From Liolophura sinensis (Eukaryota > Mollusca > Polyplacophora > Chitonida > Chitonidae): a DNA stretch of 64,000 bases. The stretch spans positions 1,242,001-1,306,000 of the forward strand of contig NC_088296.1 in assembly GCF_032854445.1 (NCBI RefSeq). The letters run 5' to 3'. Positions within the stretch are counted from its first letter, which is position 1. Every line of letters begins with the position of its first letter. The translations under genes were made by a program, and so were the position numbers. The notes below the pieces were generated by a model. It did no database searches, was not told the DNA's origin, and saw nothing but the letters and a program-made list of their open reading frames with translations. Below are positions 12,360-25,799 of this stretch, piece after piece.

Positions 12360-13476
12360 CTCAACTGGCTAATGTACGACGTTAAACCCCAAGCACTCAC
12401 TCACTCACTCACTCTCTCAACTGGCTAATGTACGACGTTAAACCCCAAGCACTCACTCACTCACTCACTCTCTCAACTGGCTAATGTATGACGTTAAACC
12501 CCAAACACTCACTCACTCACTCAACTGGCTGATGTACGACGTTAAACCCCAAGCACTCACTCACTCTCTCATTCAACTGGCTGATGTACGACGTTAAACA
12601 CTAAGCACTCACTCACTCAATCACTCAACTGGATGATGTACGATGTTAAACCCTAATCACTCACTCAATCACTCAGCTGGCTGATGTACGAAGTTAAACC
12701 CCAAGCACTCACTCACTCACTCAACTGGCTGATGTACGACATTAAACCCCAAGCACTCACTCACTCACTCACTCACTTTCTCAACTGGCTAATGTACGAC
12801 GTTAAACCCCAAGCACTCACTCACTCTCTCAACTGGCTAATGTACGACGTTAAACCCCAAGCACTCACTCACTCACTCACTCACTCTCTCAACTGGCTAA
12901 TGTACGACGTTAAACCCCAAACACTCACTCAACTGGCTGATGTACGACGTTAAACCCCAAGTACTCACTCACTCACTCTCTCAACTGGCTGATGTACGAC
13001 TTTAAATCCAAGCACTCACTCACTCACTCACTCACTCAATTGGCTGATGTACGACTTTAAACTCCAATCACTCACTCACTCACTCAATTGGCTGATGTAC
13101 GACGTTAAACCCAAACACTCACTCAACTGGCTGATGTACGACGTTAAACCCCAAGTACTCACTCACTCACTCTCTCAACTGGCTGATGTACGACTTTAAA
13201 TCCAAGCACTCACTCACTCACTCACTCACTCAATTGGCTGATGTACGACTTTAAACTCCAATCACTCACTCACTCACTCAATTGGCTGATGTACGACGTT
13301 AAACCCAAACACTCACTCACTCAATCACTCAACTGGATGATGTACGATGTTAAACCCTAATCACTCACTCACTCACTCAATTGGCTGATGTACGAAGTTA
13401 AACCCTGAGCACTCGCTCAACTGGCTGATGTACGACATTAAACCCCAAGCACTCACTCACTCACTCAACTGGCTAA
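12360..13476 (+). repeat. SINE-tail-derived satellite (about 20 copies of 45-60 bp)
   Basis: The unit is TCAACTGGCTGATGTACGAC, then GTTAAACCCCAAGCACTCAC, ending in a variable (TCAC)n run. The same tail, in single copy, ends the SINE at 57,224-57,575 (read on the - strand) and resembles the end of the SINE at 55,887-56,120. Unit length varies through the TCAC count. Confidence 0.9.
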
Positions 13477-14488
13477 GTGCGTTTTGAAAGTGATAGTTGC
13501 AATATAGTGATGTTGTTCAGGCCAGCTGCTCTGGTGCACGCATAAGGATACTCCGTCTGTACACACGCCGTCAACCTCAGTCTTAGTCAAAAATGAGTGT
13601 ACAAGGATGCGGTAACTTCATTTTTCTCCGAAGTCTAAGCCTAGATATCTGACTGTATAGCATATGCCACAAACCACTTTTTATTCGATCTTTAGATTTT
13701 CTTAGCTTTTAAGACCGGTTTACGTCAAACGGATTCACCGAACAGTGGTTAACTGTTAATTGGTTACTGGCTGTTTGTACTTCCGGTGTGATGTAATTGA
13801 ATATACGTTTTTCTCATATAACGCCTGGAGGTTAGATTTGCATGTGTTAGGAGTGCAGGAGTCGAGTAGCGGAGTTCCTGATCAGTATGATCGTTCGCAC
13901 ACATCCAGGTCGTTTTGTCCGAAAGTTGTCAAGTACATGTGCTCTATAACGGCGTGCGCTGTTTCTACCGACATTTCTCCCTTCCTTCACCCCCCCCCCC
14001 CCCCCCCCACCACATCTCTAACCCCCTCCCCTCCACATCGTGCAAGTTAAGACGTTAATGAAACGTCCATCTTCTTAGACAAGAACGGTACACACTTCTA
14101 CAATATATACATCTGTCACAATATACATGACTACTTCAATTGCAAGGCGTGTTCCGATGACAAACGCTTGGCACTGTCCGCCATATATGACATTCTGAGT
14201 AAAAGAGAAACCAGGGTAACAAATCTGTCATCTCCAGTCATAGTCAACCTAACTGATGATCAGGTTGAACTTCGGAACTCATGTCTTTCCACCAGGTATT
14301 AATCCGCTAGTATAAGGCATAATAATTAGACAATAAACATAACTATTTTGAAATCGCCTAACACGTATTCACAACATAACACTGATTATGGTAAACCGGT
14401 CTGATTGTATAAGTTTTTGTTGTAACACAGCTGTAGCACAGCATAAATCCAGTCAGAATAATTCACCGTACCATTAATACATTCGCTC
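13477..14488. other. Spacer with poly-C run
   Basis: A homopolymer C run lies at about 13,989-14,009. No gene was recognised. The ORF at 13,760-14,050 runs through the poly-C and looks accidental. Confidence 0.5.
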
Positions 14489-17400
14489 CGTTCTTGACCA
14501 CACACACCACTCCCGGTAGGTCAGGGTACCCATGAGCAGGACCTTCTCGACCACACACACCACTCCCGGTAGGTCAGGGTATCCATGAGCAGGACCTTCT
14601 CGACCACACACACCACTCCCGGTAGGTCAGGGTATCCATGAGCAGGACCTTCTCGACCACACACACCACTCCCGGTAGGTCAGGGTACCCATGAGCAGGA
14701 CCTTCTCGACCACACACACCACTCCCGGTAGGTCAGGGTACCCATGAGCAGGACCTTCTCGACCACACACACCACTCCCGGTAGGTCAAGGTACCCGTGA
14801 GCAGGACCTTCTCGACCACACACACCACTCCCGGTAGGTCAGGGTACCCGTGAGCAGGACCTTCTCGACCACACACACCACTCCCGGTAGGTCAGGGTAC
14901 CCGTGAGCAGGACCTTCTCGACCACACACACCACTCCCGGTAGGTCAGGGTACCCGTGAGCAGGACCTTCTCGACCACACACACCACTCCCGGTAGGTCA
15001 GGGTATCCATGAGCAGGACCTTCTCGACCACACACACCACTCCCGGTAGGTCAGGGTATCCATGAGCAGGACCTTCTCGACCACACACACCACTCCCGGT
15101 AGGTCAGGGTACCCATGAGCAGGACCTTCTCGACCACACACACCACTCCCGGTAGGTCAGGGTACCCATGAGCAGGACCTTCTCGACCACACACACCACT
15201 CCCGGTAGGTCAAGGTACCCGTGAGCAGGACCTTCTCGACCACACACACCACTCCCGGTAGGTCAGGGTACCCGTGAGCAGGACCTTCTCGACCACACAC
15301 ACCACTCCCGGTAGGTCAGGGTACCCGTGAGCAGGACCTTCTCGACCACACACACCACTCCCGGTAGGTCAGGGTATCCATGAGCAGGACCTTCTCGACC
15401 ACACACACCACTCCCAGTAGGTCAGGGTATCCATGAGCAGGACCTTCTCGACCACACACACCACTCCCGGTAGGTCAGGGTATCCGTGAGCAGGACCTTC
15501 TCGACCACACACACCACTCCCGGTAGGTCAGGGTACCCATGAGCAGGACCTTATCGACCACACACACCACTCCCGGTAGGTCAGGGTACCCATGAGCAGG
15601 ACCTTCTCGACCACACACACCACTCCCAGTAGGTCAGGGTACCCATGAGCAGGACCTTCTCGACCACACACACCACTCCCGGTAGGTCAGGGTACCCATG
15701 AGCAGGACCTTCTCGACCACACACACCACTCCCGGTAGGTCAGGGTACCCATGAGCAGGACCTTCTCCACCACACACACCACTCCCGGTAGGTCAGGGTA
15801 CCCATGAGCAGGACCTTCTCGACCACACACACCACTCCCGGTAGGTCAGGGTACCCATGAGCAGGACCTTCTCGACCACACACACCACTCCCGGTAGGTC
15901 AGGGTATCTATGACCAGGACCTTCTCGACCACACACACCACTCCCGGTAGATCAGGGTATCCCGTGAGCAGGACCTTCTCGACCACACACGCCATTCCCG
16001 GTAGGTCAGGGTACCCATGAGCAGGACCTTCTCGACCACACACACCACTCCCGGTAGGTCAGGGTACCCGTGAGCAGGACCTTCTCGACCACACACACCA
16101 TTCCCGGTAAGGTCACAGTACCCGTGAGCAGGACCTTCTCGACCACACACACCACTCCCAGTAGGTCAGGGTATCCATGAGCAGGACCTTCTCGACTACA
16201 CACACCACTCCCAGTAGGTCAGGGTATCCATGAGCAGGACCTTCTCGACCACACACACCACTCCCGGTAATTCAGGGTACCCATGAGCAGGACCTTCTCG
16301 ACCACACACACCATTCCCGGTAATTTAGGGTACCCTTGAGCAGGACCTTCTCGACCACACACACCACTCCCGGTAGGTCAGGGTACCCGTGAGCAGGACC
16401 TTCTCGACCACACACACCACTCCCGGTAGGTCAGGGTATCTATGACCAGGACCTTCTCGACCACACACACCACTCCCGGTAGGTCAGGGTATCCATGAGC
16501 AGGACCTTCTCGACCACACACACCACTCCCGGTAGGTCAGGGTACCCGTGAGCAGGACCTTCTCGACCACACACACCACTCCCGGTAGGTCAGGGTACCC
16601 GTGAGCAGGACCTTCTCGACCACACACACCACTCCCGGTAGGTCAGGGTATCCATGAGCAGGACCTTCTCGACCACACACACCACTCCCGGTAGGTCAGG
16701 GTATCCATGAGCAGGACCTTCTCGACCACACACACCACTCCCGGTAGGTCAGGGTACCCATGAGCAGGACCTTCTCGACCACACACACCACTCCCGGTAG
16801 GTCAGGGTACCCATGAGCAGGACCTTCTCGACCACACACACCACTCCCGGTAGGTCAAGGTACCCGTGAGCAGGACCTTCTCGACCACACACACCACTCC
16901 CGGTAGGTCAGGGTACCCGTGAGCAGGACCTTCTCGACCACACACACCACTACCGGTAGGTCAGGGTACCCGTGAGCAGGACCTTCTCGACCACACACAC
17001 CACTCCCGGTAGGTCAGGGTACCCGTGAGCAGGACCTTCTCGACCACACACACCACTCCCGGTAGGTCAGGGTACCCGTGAGCAGGACCTTCTCGACCAC
17101 ACACACCACTCCCGGTAGGTCAGGGTATCCATGAGCAGGACCTTCTCGACCACACACACCACTCCCGGTAGGTCAGGGTATCCATGAGCAGGACCTTCTC
17201 GACCACACACACCACTCCCGGTAGGTCAGGGTATCCGTGAGCAGGACCTTCTCGACCACACACACCACTCCCGGTAGGTCAGGGTACCCATGAGCAGGAC
17301 CTTATCGACCACACACACCACTCCCGGTAGGTCAGGGTTACCCATGAGCAGGACCTTCTCGACCACACACACCACTCCCAGTAGGTCAGGGGTACCCATG

Positions 17401-18893
17401 AGCAGGACCTTCTCGACCACACACACCACTCCCGGTAGGTCAGGGTACCCATGAGCAGGACCTTCTCGACCACACACACCACTCCCGGTAGGTCAGGGTA
17501 CCCATGAGCAGGACCTTCTCCACCACACACACCACTCCCGGTAGGTCAGGGTACCCCATGAGCAGGACCTTCTCGACCACACACACCACTCCCGGTAGGT
17601 CAGGGTACCCATGGAGCAGGACCTTCTCGACCACACAACACCACTCCCGGTAGGTCAGGGTATCTACCAGGACCTTCTCGACCACACACACCACTCCCGG
17701 TAGGTCAGGGTATCCCGTGAGCAGGACCTTCTCGACCACACACGCCATTCCCGGTAGGTCAGGGTACCCATGAGCAGGACCTTCTCGACCACACACACCA
17801 CTCCCGGTAGGTCAGGGTACCCGTGAGCAGGACCTTCTCGACCACACACACCATTCCCGGTAAGGTCACAGTACCCGTGAGCAGGACCTTCTCGACCACA
17901 CACACCACTCCCAGTAGGTCAGGGTATCCATGAGCAGGACCTTCTCGACCACACACACCACTCCCAGTAGGTCAGGGTATCCATGAGCAGACCTTCTCGA
18001 CCACACACACCACTCCCGGTAATTCAGGGTACCCATGAGCAGGACCTTCTCGACCACACACACATTCCCGGTAATTTAGGGTACCCTTGAGCAGGACCTT
18101 CTCGACCACACACACCACTCCCGGTAGGTCAGGGTACCCGTGAGCAGGACCTTCTCGACCACACACACCACTCCCGGTAGGTCAGGGTATCTATGACCAG
18201 GACCTTCTCGACCACACACACCACTCTCCGTAGGTCAGGGTATCCATGAGCAGGACCTTCTCGACCACACACAACCACTCCCAGTAGGTCAGGGTACCCA
18301 TGGGCAGGACCTTCTCGACCACACACACCCACTCCCGGTAGGTCAGGGTACCCGTGAGCAGGACCTTCTCGACCACACACACCACTCCCGGTAGGTCAGG
18401 GTATCTATGACCAGGACCTTCTCGACCACACACACCACTCCCGGTAGGTCAGGGTATCCATGAGCAGGACCTTCTCGACCACACACACCACTCCCGGTAG
18501 GTCAGGGTATCCATGAGCAGGACCTTCTCGACCACACACACCACTCCCGGTAATTCAGGGTACCCATGAGCAGGCCCTTCTCGACCACACACACCATTCC
18601 CGGTAATTTAGGGTACCCTTGAGCAGGACCTTCTCGACCACACACACCACTCCCGGTAGGTCAGGGTACCCGTGAGCAGGACCTTCTCGACCACACACAC
18701 CACCACTCCCGGTAGGTCAGGGTATCTATGACCAGGACCTTCTCGACCACACACACCACTCCCGGTAGGTCAGGGTACCCATGAGCAGGACCTTCTCGAC
18801 CACACACACCACTCCCGGTAGGTCAGGGTACCCATGAGCAGGACCTTCTCGACACACACACCACTCCCGGTAGGTCAGGTACCTTTGAGCACG
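14489..18893 (+). repeat. 53-bp satellite array (about 83 copies) with higher-order structure
   Basis: The unit starts GGTCAGGGTACCCATGAGCA and includes CCTTCTCGACCACACACACC and ACTCCCGGTA. Diagnostic variants repeat at about 1,750 bp (33 units): CCTTATCGACC at 15,550 and 17,302, TTCTCCACC at 15,764 and 17,514, TATCTATGACC at 16,438 and 18,188. Smaller blocks of 8 and 10 units also recur. Copies in the right half carry more one-base indels. The ORFs on the - strand are frame-cycling shadows of the unit. Confidence 0.97.
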
Positions 18894-19289
18894 ATAGACG
18901 AGATTGCAAAAAAAAATTTGGGTTTAAAAACATTGTACCCATTAAGTTCTCCATGATATTAGCTACATTTCTAAACATAGCTCCTAAAGCCGGTGAAATA
19001 TATTTGGTTTCGGTGTGGTGTCTTATGAAAATGAAATACTTAGCATACAAAATGCAAAAGATTTAACTGTTACTATTTCCTTCACCAAAACGGCCGAACA
19101 TGACATGGTCAGAGTGAAGAGTTATCTGGGTGTTCAGGACTGAAGTCATTCCATTAGAAAACAAATCGATCGAACTAGTATTCTAAAGCAGACATATGCA
19201 CGAGTTATGTTCCAGATATGTGTAATTTACCAGGAAGAGAAGAATTTTCACAACGTGTTGTTGGTATTGGTGTAATTTATTTCTAGAGG

Positions 19290-20270
19290 AGATTTTTACC
19301 CTAGGCTCTCAGACTTGTCACTGAAAAGGTAATTGTCATTTGTCAAACTTCCCCAGGCTGTCAGACTTGTCACTGAGAAGGTATTTGTTATTTGTCAATC
19401 TTCCCCAGGCTGTCAGACTTGTCACTAAGAAGGTAACTGTCATTTGTCAAACTTCCCCAGGCTGTCAGACTTGTCACTGAGAAGGTAATTGTCATTGTCA
19501 AGCTTCCCCAGGCTCTCAGACTTGTCACTAAGAAGGTATTTGTCATTTGGAAATCTTCCCCAGGCTGTCAGACTTGTCACTGAGAAGGTATTTGTTATTT
19601 GTCAATCTTCCCCAGGCTCTCAGACTTGTCACTGAGAAGGTATTTGTCATTTGTCAAGCTTCCCCAGGCTGTCAGACTTGTCACTGAGAAGGTATTTGTC
19701 ATTTGTCAAACTTCCCAGGCTGTCAGACTTGTCACTGAGAAGGTATTTATCATTTGTCAAACTTCCCCAGGCTGTCAGACTTGTCACTGAGAAGGTATTT
19801 GTCATTTGTCAAACTTCCCCAGGCTGTCAGACTTGTCACTGAGAAGGTATTTGTCATTTGTCAAACTTCCCCAGGCTGTCAGACTTGTCACTGAGAAGGT
19901 ATTTGTCATTTGTCAAACTTCCCCAGGCTGTCAGACTTGTCACTGAGAAGGTATTTGTCATTTGTCAAACTTCCCCAGGCTGTCAGACTTGTCACTGAGA
20001 AGGTATTTGTCATTTGTCAAACTTCCCCAGGCTGTCAGACTTGTCACTGAGAAGGTATTTGTCATTTGTCAAACTTCCCCAGGCTGTTAGACTTGTCACT
20101 GAGAAGGTATTTGTCATTTGTCAAACTTCCCCAGGCTGTCAGGCTTGTCACTGAGAAGGTATTTGTCATTTGTCAAACTTCCCCAGGCTCCCAAACTTGT
20201 GTGAATGAGAAGGTAATTGTCATTTTTCAAGCTTCTCTAGGCTCGCATTCTTGTCACTGAGAAGGTAAAG
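19290..20270 (+). repeat. 52-bp minisatellite (about 19 copies)
   Basis: The unit runs CTTCCCCAGGCTGTCAGACT, then TGTCACTGAGAAGGTATTTG, then TCATTTGTCAAA. The central copies are almost identical and the outer ones diverged. Each unit contains CCCCAG/G...AAG/GTATTT, an arrangement like a 24-nt exon between an acceptor and a donor. Confidence 0.94.
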
Positions 20271-20309
20271 ACCAATTAACACGACTTATTTATCTTTTTA
20301 TTTATCTAC

Positions 20310-20570
20310 TTGGCTAGATGTTCCTAGAAAACATACTCAAGCCTTTTCACTGACGCGATAGCGATCAGTTTTATGGGTGGAGGAAAACAAATGGACACCG
20401 TGATATACATGACGTAAGTTTCTCTTACCTATCGGATATTGACCGATAAATCTCTGACATGGTGAATATACTGCTGGATTTCCGTGAGACAGGTCTGATG
20501 ATGATGCGTACTGCGCATGCGTTGCGTCAATGTCACCACTAGACAAGCTTGACCTTGGGAACCTGTGACA
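20310..20570. repeat. Dispersed repeat fragment related to 3,385-3,560
   Basis: It shares TTTTCACTGACGCGATAGCG-like and CAGTTTTATGG-like blocks with the earlier region. No coding potential is seen. Confidence 0.4.
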
Positions 20571-20848
20571 CGCAGGTTTAGCCTCATCATTTGTCTCCTC
20601 CGGCGGAAGTATTTAATCGGCAGTCATCAATAAAATTGTTTCAGATTTTGGTTAGAATCATGTTGCTCATACTCTAGATAGCGAAAATGCACGTGCATAA
20701 AGTATTGTTAGAGACAAACGTTGAGACTGATTGTGTTCTCTGACATCACTTCCTGCCTCATCACCGTGACCCCAGCGACCTCGGCGTTCTTCAACATTTG
20801 TGTTCGAAATTTACTAGTGGTGATAATAATGTAAAACAAAATAAACAG

Positions 20849-21090
20849 CGCCTATTGTCACCCAGGGCCCATAAACACCGCCTATTGTCACCCAGGGCTC
20901 ATAAACACTGCTTATTGTCACCCAGGGCCCATAAACACCGCCTATTGTCACCCAGGGCTCATAAACACTGCTTATTGTCACCCAGGGCCCATAAACACCA
21001 CCTATTGTCACCCAGGGCTCATAAACACTGCTTATTGTCATCCAGGGCTCATAAACACCGCCTATTGTCACCCAGGGCCCATAAACGCTG
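20849..21090 (+). repeat. 30-bp minisatellite (8 copies)
   Basis: The unit is CCTATTGTCACCCAGGGCCC plus ATAAACACCG, alternating with a TTATTGTC...GGGCTC version, which gives a 60-bp dimer pattern. Both strands stay open because the unit is a multiple of three. Confidence 0.94.
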
Positions 21091-21130
21091 ACAACGAGGG
21101 ATTCACAGGTACCCAAGGTCGTTTTTGAGT

Positions 21131-21560
21131 CCGCCCCTCGTTTGTCTTATGGCAACTATAAGGCAAACACCGATAACCACTATACCACGACCCGCCCCTC
21201 ATTTGTCCTATGGCAGCTATAAGGCAAACACCGATAACCACTATACCACGACCCGCCCCTCATTTGTCCTATGGCAGCTATAAGGCAAACACCGATAACC
21301 ACTATACCACGACCCGCCCCTCATTTGTCCTATGGCAGCTATAAGGCAAACACCGATAACCAGTATACCACGACCCGCCCCTCATTTGTCCTATGGCAGC
21401 TATAAGGCAAACACCGATAACCACTATACCACAACCCGCCCCTCATTTGTCCTATGGCAACTATAAGGCAAACACCGATAACCACTATACCACGACCCGC
21501 CCCTCAATTGTCCTATGGCAACTAAAAGGCAAACACAGATAACCACTGGACCACGACCCG
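21131..21560 (+). repeat. 61-bp minisatellite (7 copies)
   Basis: The unit contains CGCCCCTCATTTGTCCTATG and GATAACCACTATACCACGAC. Copies are nearly identical, with the first and last most diverged. Confidence 0.94.
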
Positions 21561-21764
21561 CTCCAAGTTAGGTCATCACGACAACAATATGACGTCCCAG
21601 GGCAAAATGATGTATCCGCTTTACTGGACGATATGATTGACTGGTTCCTTCCCCCTGACGTCAGGTGGCACTAATCGCTTCAGACGCGCGGAAATCACTT
21701 CATGGAACCATAATAAACACTCTGGGGACTGTGAATAATCTTCCATTGCAAAGAGTAGACCTCA

Positions 21765-21975
21765 GTCAATACTTACGACAATCAGCACTTACGGCAATGA
21801 ACAATTGCGACAATCAACAATTACGACAAACAGCACTTACTTACGACAATCAGCACTTACGGCAATCAACAACTGCGACAATCAACAATTACGACAAACA
21901 GCACTTACTTACGACAATCAACACTTACGATATTTAACATTTGCGATAATCACCAATTACGACAATTAACACATG
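21765..21975 (+). repeat. Imperfect 15-22 bp tandem repeat
   Basis: Variants of ACTTACGACAATCAGCA and CAATTACGACAATCAACA occur in an irregular order. Confidence 0.85.
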
Positions 21976-22214
21976 GAAGAGCGACAAAAATATTTTAAAA
22001 CAAAAATTACACGTTTATTTAAATTAATTTTCATCTAATTTATGACTCCTATCGTGAGTTTTATGATCCACTTTGATGACAAGTACAAGGACTTTAATTT
22101 TCATCATTTTGTTCTTCCAAATGGATAAAATTCTCATGTTCTTAATATCTGTGTTATTAAGCTGCAACCAAATTTATGGATTGTCCTGCCCTCGCCGTCC
22201 CGCCAGTCCTTGCT

Positions 22215-22395
22215 GACGCTCAGAGATTGGCGACACACGTATGGCCGTTTGGGCAGGCTAATGTTCGGGATTGGGGTGACACACGTATGGCCGTTTCGGC
22301 AAGCTAATGTTCGGGATTGGTGACACACGTATGGCTGTTTGGGCAGGCTAATGTTCCCGATTGGCGGCACTCGTATGGCCGTTTGACCAGGCTAA
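22215..22395 (+). repeat. About 46-bp repeat (4 copies)
   Basis: The unit contains GACACACGTATGGCCGTTTG and GGCTAATGTTCGGGATTGG. Confidence 0.88.
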
Positions 22396-23494
22396 AATAT
22401 TTTCGTCATTATGATTGACAATATGTTTGTTTCAAAATTATCTGTATTTTAACACTACCCGTGTTTTAACACCCTCAGGATTTTAACACTGTCATGATTT
22501 TTCATCGTTATTTTACTTGTTTGTTATATTAACTTGCTTTAGACAACTATTTTGGACAATGTCCTTTTTACCGCCGTGTCTAGGCGAGTAAAACCTGTTG
22601 GGGCGTCATTTGAATACGTCAGTTCGAAAGTGTATTCGCTAATATTATTTTAAATTTAAAAGTTTAGCCAAATTCAGCATCCAAAGCTTGTCAAAGCCCA
22701 AGTCAAAGTATAACAGCAGGATTTTTAGTTCATATCTAATATACTCTTACGCAATTATCTGAGGGGTATATACAAAATTGAAGACTTGGCTTAAGGGTAA
22801 GTCTGGTATCTAGTCTAAAACTGCTTTGAACAACCGGGCCAAATGTCTTTGACCTGGAATAGTATTTGGCTTGATTTATTCAAGATGTACCGTGTCCTAC
22901 CTCGATCTGTCTTGTTCCTGTCGGCTTATATATACCAGCTTTTTATAAGGCTCAGCTATATTCATTACTATGTTTGCTAACGCTTATACCGATTTAATAT
23001 ATACAGCCATATAGTAATAACTAAGGCCTCCTTTGTCGTTGCTTTCTCAGCGGAATTCGACCACTTTTCTGTTTGCTCACGTCCCAGTTCTGGCTGTGTA
23101 GATTCATAATTTGTCATATTAACAGTAGGGCTTCGCGCGATGATACCACTGTCACATCAAGACCTATAAAACCAACCTGGCAGGTGCTGGGTAAACTTAA
23201 GGAGCATCATTAGAATAAGAAGGTTGTGGCATTGAAGTAGATTGTGTCACGCAGGGAGTGCGTATCCCATCTCCTAAGAAGCAGTGTGGAAAAGTCAAGT
23301 GCGATTTTATCTCATTCTAATAATTTTGCACATTGTCAAATTTCGTTCAAGCGCACTGTACGAAGGGTAGCCTTGTACACTTACCTAATTTATTTATTTG
23401 GTTGAATTTTAATAATGCCTCATGTGGTGTACGTGGCCGTTGGTGGGGGGGGGGGGGGGGGGGTGGTGGTGGTAGTACGCCAGTGTGGGACAAT
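22396..23494. other. Gene-poor spacer with poly-G run
   Basis: A G homopolymer lies at about 23,443-23,463. The rest is unique AT-rich sequence with no recognised gene. Confidence 0.5.
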
Positions 23495-23765
23495 AATATA
23501 GGAGCCTCTCACCAATGCGCTGTGAGTTGAAGTCGCTGTGAGTTGAAGTCCAGTACATGCAGACTTTCTTTCTGGCTGTACGTGGGAAGGCCTTTCAGCA
23601 GCCTGCGGATTGTCGTGGGTTTCCACCGGGCTCTGTCCGAGGTTTCCTCCCACCAATGCTCCCACCGCCGTCGTATAAGCGAAATATTCGTGAGTAGGAC
23701 GTAAAACACCAATAAAAATAAATAAATAAATAAATAAATAAAAAATATATAAATAAATAAACAGA
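23495..23765 (+). repeat. SINE family A, near full-length
   Basis: The tRNA-like 5' part includes CTGTGAGTTGAAGTCCAG (box B-like), duplicated once. The body carries CAGCCTGCGGATTGTCGTGG, TTTCCTCCCACC, CCGTCGTATAAGCGAAATAT and GTAAAACACCAAT. The tail is (AAAT)n. The organisation matches the copy at 45,205. Confidence 0.8.
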
Positions 23766-25799
23766 TAGATAAATAGATAAATGAATAAACTATATCCGTT
23801 ATAGTGACATGTATGCTACTGTCGGCTAGGCTGTCTGAGGTGGAAATCTCAAAATGCTTGACAAGAACGATTGTTTTCATTTTCGTCGACACGCACAGTG
23901 TCGGCCAAATTAGCACATGAAAAAAAAAATGCCTGAAAAAACCGGCGTTAAGCTAGAGACCTTTTAGTCCTTTACCACAAGGTTTGAGGAAAGAATGTGT
24001 AGGGTTTTTGTGTAACAGCCGTATGTCATTAATAGTCATAGTGTGGAGATGTGATATGTATGGCAGCTTTATGGTTTTGTTAATCTTCTGTGAACGAATA
24101 AATGCAATTCCTCGTTAACCCATCTGAGCGCATGCGCAATGGAGAGGTGAATGAGTTGAAGCACCTGTTATAGGGCCGAGGATATACCACCGTTGATTCT
24201 GTGTTGAACAAATACATACATGTAGATATTTAGTAACAAGTCTTAGCATGATAAACCCCATATAGGCCTTCTGTAACAAGTCTTAGCATTATAAAGCCCA
24301 TATAGGCCTACTGTAACAAGTCTGTGCATTAACGGTGGGGTAATGGTGGGCGGTGTGTTGGAGGGCGGGGAGGACAGAGCGTGGTTTGACGGGTGGGAGA
24401 GAATGCACGCGACGAAACGATAGACGTAAACGTGGTTTAGACATTTTTATATCATGACACTTTTGTGTCTTACTCACAAATTGATTCAGCGTCTTGTCAC
24501 ACACGCACGCACGCACGCACGCACGCACACACAGATATACACGCAAAAATATGTATTTGATGAAATAAAACTCTCTTAAAGTAGATCATGTAACAACTTA
24601 CACACCTCATGTCACAGCCTTCAATAATACGAAGGCGACGAAAGCACTTTTCTATATCCCAACGCCGTGTTTTACAGCATTCGAGATAAACACGGTCACA
24701 AATCACACAGCTGTCTACCGATGTTGATACACATTGTATAGGGCCTACTATTTGACAAAATATTTCCCCGTGGTCAGGCCTTTGCTTTGTGTGTTTACTT
24801 TTGGGTTTATTGTTCCCTTATTTATGTATTGATTTATTAGTTTACTTATCTATTTCTTTATACATTAATAAAATGTCTTATTTTTTATAGTGCAGTGGAA
24901 ATATGTCTGCATTCTTAACTTACCTAATTCACTGTTAAGGGTACATTTTAATAACAAAGTTTGAATATTTACAGTAGAAGTTGCTGGCAGTTCGTGATAC
25001 AGTGGATTTTAGCCGTGTACACGGAAGGCGGGTACACCTCTGATGTCATTTGTGCGAGGGTGTACTTTTAATTTTTTTTTAATACGCAAAAAGTGAAAAT
25101 TAGTATGAAAAAAGTTTCACTCTTGCTTTAACACTCATTCTTTTAACATGTATATGTCTCACGAGAAAATGCTGGTGTGACAACCTTCAAGTTTCGTCGC
25201 ATCGTATCGAATCGACGTCCAGCTACAAAAGTCGACGTCGAGAGTTCACATCGCGTTTTTCCATGTTAACGGTCCGGTTAGACTCGACGTTGTGGTTTGA
25301 AACGTGTGGTCGAAGTTTAAATGGGTACTTAATATGCAAAAATTTGATGCGACAACTCCACGTGGACTTTTGAAACTTGGTGTTGAGTATTAGGTGCGTT
25401 GATGGGTCGTGGCACATAGGAGATAGGTGGGCAAGTGCGCGTTTGGAATTGGAATGGACGGGTGGGAGTGTGCGCAAGATATGAGTTTCAGTCGTAATTT
25501 ATACAAGTATGACACCCTGTATGTATGGGTAATGCACGTGTGTGCCGCGTGAAACGTACGTGGATATCAGTCTAGGTGTGGAAATAGACATTCGTATACA
25601 AGGCACCAAACAAAATGCACGTTCTGGATGAATAAGGAATTGCAAAATAAATTTTCAAATCAACGTTTAACACAAACCTCCAAAGAACTATGTAAGTAAA
25701 TTACAGAAATTAAAGCGAATTCATACAAAGAGAGGCAGTCGACAGATTCAATGATGACGATTGTTCTCCTCGGATAAATGAATTCAGTATCCTTCTACA
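23766..25799. other. Gene-poor spacer
   Basis: It holds a 42-bp unit repeated about 2.5 times at 24,233-24,325 (TGTAACAAGTCTTAGCATTA) and a (CACG)n tract at about 24,503-24,530. No gene was recognised. Confidence 0.55.

Noticed and set aside
14489-18893. CRISPR-like look of regularly spaced direct repeats
   Set aside because: The units abut with no unique spacers, the context is eukaryotic, and no cas genes are present. It is a satellite.
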